Shown: one piece after another, positions 63,297 through 64,000 of the stretch
How positions within the stretch are numbered: position 1 is the first letter of the stretch
Layout: each line of letters begins with the position of its first letter
Origin: Dyadobacter sp. CY343
Lineage (GTDB): Bacteria > Bacteroidota > Bacteroidia > Cytophagales > Spirosomataceae
Reading direction: 5' to 3'
Assembly (NCBI RefSeq): GCF_021390335.1
Contig: NZ_JAJUXK010000004.1
Location: forward strand, 310,001-374,000
Length of the DNA: 64,000 nucleotides
Program-made: the position numbers and the translations under genes
The notes under the pieces: generated by a model
The model's database searches: none
Told to the model about the DNA's origin: nothing
Seen by the model: only the letters and a program-made list of their open reading frames with translations

Positions 63297-64000
63297 TTAT
63301 CCGATCTTAGCCATTTCCAACTGCCCATTCGTTTCCTGCCAAACTCTGATCACCTGGGTCAATTGCTTGTATTCAATCAAAAACCCATCGTGTCCGTATA
63401 GTGAATCGATCTCCTGAAAAACAGCATCAGGAATATGTCTTGCCAGAAATTGCTGCTCCGACAGCGGGAACAGTAGATCGGATTTGATCCCTAATACCAG
63501 CGTTTTGGCTTTTACCAAACCCAAAGCGTGCACAATCCCGCCCCGGTTCCTGCCTACATTGTGCGAATCCATGATCTTGGAAAGTACCCAGTAGGAATAC
63601 GCATTGAAGCGTTTTACAAACTTATCCCCCTGATATTGCTGGTAAGAAGAAGCGCGGAAATCGTCGATCTGATCGGGGTTATCCCTGGCTTGCGTAAAAT
63701 TGTAGGTATCGTAATTACGGTAAGAAAGCAATGCAATCGAGCGCGCCGCCCGCATGCCCATTGCGCCAGCTTCCGGGTGGTTATCGTCAAAAGTAGGGTC
63801 GGCCTGGATCGCCATTCTCTGGGATTCGTTGAATGCGATTCCCCACGGCGAATGCAATGCATTGGAGGCGATCAATACCAGTTCTTCAAATAAATCGGGC
63901 ACTTCTACCGCCCATTCCAAAGCCTGCTGGCCACCCAACGAGCCGCCAATGCAGATTTTTATCCTTCTTATCCCCATTTCCTGGCGCAGCAAATCCATCG
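63297..64000 (-). CDS. metX: Homoserine O-acetyltransferase, partial (5' end beyond window)
   Basis: The last 233 or so residues of MetX, continuing past the right edge. The nucleophile Ser is in I-G-G-S-L-G-G-Q-Q-A, and the catalytic Asp and His are in G-I-K-S-D-L-L-F-P and Y-G-H-D-G-F-L. N-A-L-H-S-P-W-G-I-A-F-N is typical. MetX acetylates homoserine, making the substrate for MetZ (6286). The Met at 63998 is an internal residue of the family alignment, not the start. Confidence 0.92.
   Translation of the reverse strand, partial: MDLLRQEMGIRRIKICIGGSLGGQQALEWAVEVPDLFEELVLIASNALHSPWGIAFNESQRMAIQADPTFDDNHPEAGAMGMRAARSIALLSYRNYDTYNFTQARDNPDQIDDFRASSYQQYQGDKFVKRFNAYSYWVLSKIMDSHNVGRNRGGIVHALGLVKAKTLVLGIKSDLLFPLSEQQFLARHIPDAVFQEIDSLYGHDGFLIEYKQLTQVIRVWQETNGQLEMAKIG

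Overview
The window comes from a Gram-negative Bacteroidota chromosome, most probably a Cytophagales member close to Dyadobacter (Spirosomaceae). The genus is an inference from protein character only. Seen directly: a SusC/SusD pair, promoters of the Bacteroidota type (TTTG, about 19 bases, TAnnTTTG), few Shine-Dalgarno-like sites, outer-membrane families such as DUF5686, PorT-like barrels and GWxTD lipoproteins, and AT-rich spacers between genes of moderate GC. No rRNA, tRNA, CRISPR array, prophage or intact insertion sequence was recognised.

Layout. 1-382: a PIN toxin (cut by the window edge) with its antitoxin. 441-4796: a secreted GH2 glycosidase and a cytoplasmic FAD oxidoreductase. 4893-14391: a sulfur assimilation block with a TSUP sulfite/sulfate-type transporter, metZ, cysH, cysD, cysN, a siroheme sulfite reductase with a HEPN-like tail, and cobA. 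A UPF0175/PIN toxin-antitoxin pair with a twice-frameshifted toxin sits inside it. 14823-17763: a lipid A-type acyltransferase, a GT9 heptosyltransferase-like enzyme and N-carbamoylputrescine amidase. 17764-28152: a long structured leader, SusC, SusD-like, a small lipoprotein, a Tat-exported PLP aminotransferase, an AEC-type permease, a secreted degenerate Hint-domain protein and agmatine deiminase. 28153-37831: repeats, a GH25 lysozyme, a small secreted protein, leuS with an in-frame repeat insertion, an outer-membrane barrel, an XRE/ScfR-like regulator, a sterol desaturase, hicAB and a Tat-exported TIM-barrel isomerase. 37966-49550: COG2509 oxidoreductase, NUDIX, parC, SanA-like, DUF5686, an orphan ABC ATPase, nitroreductase, UPF0145 and metF. 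49551-64000: a candidate metF attenuator, GNAT, yebC, a GreA-like protein, pyrB, SDR, GWxTD, rlmB, mnmA, a kinase-like hypothetical, the mobA-fdhD-DUF7009-fdhF-like operon, GDPD and a partial metX.

How genes fit together. CysD/CysN make APS, CysH reduces it to sulfite, the siroheme reductase makes sulfide, CobA starts siroheme synthesis, and MetZ with MetX (right edge) puts sulfide into homocysteine. MetF supplies the methyl group for methionine. The agmatine route to putrescine is split between 16852 and 27094. MobA and FdhD would mature the molybdenum enzyme beside them.

The most unusual items are the 15-base tandem repeat and inverted repeat inside the leuS editing domain, the toxin disabled by a 4-base duplication and an A-run slip, the secreted Hint protein lacking its nucleophile, the roughly 395-base structured leader before susC, the mutually exclusive hairpins before metF, the kinase-like hypothetical at 57150-58193, and several different families of hairpin-forming intergenic repeats.
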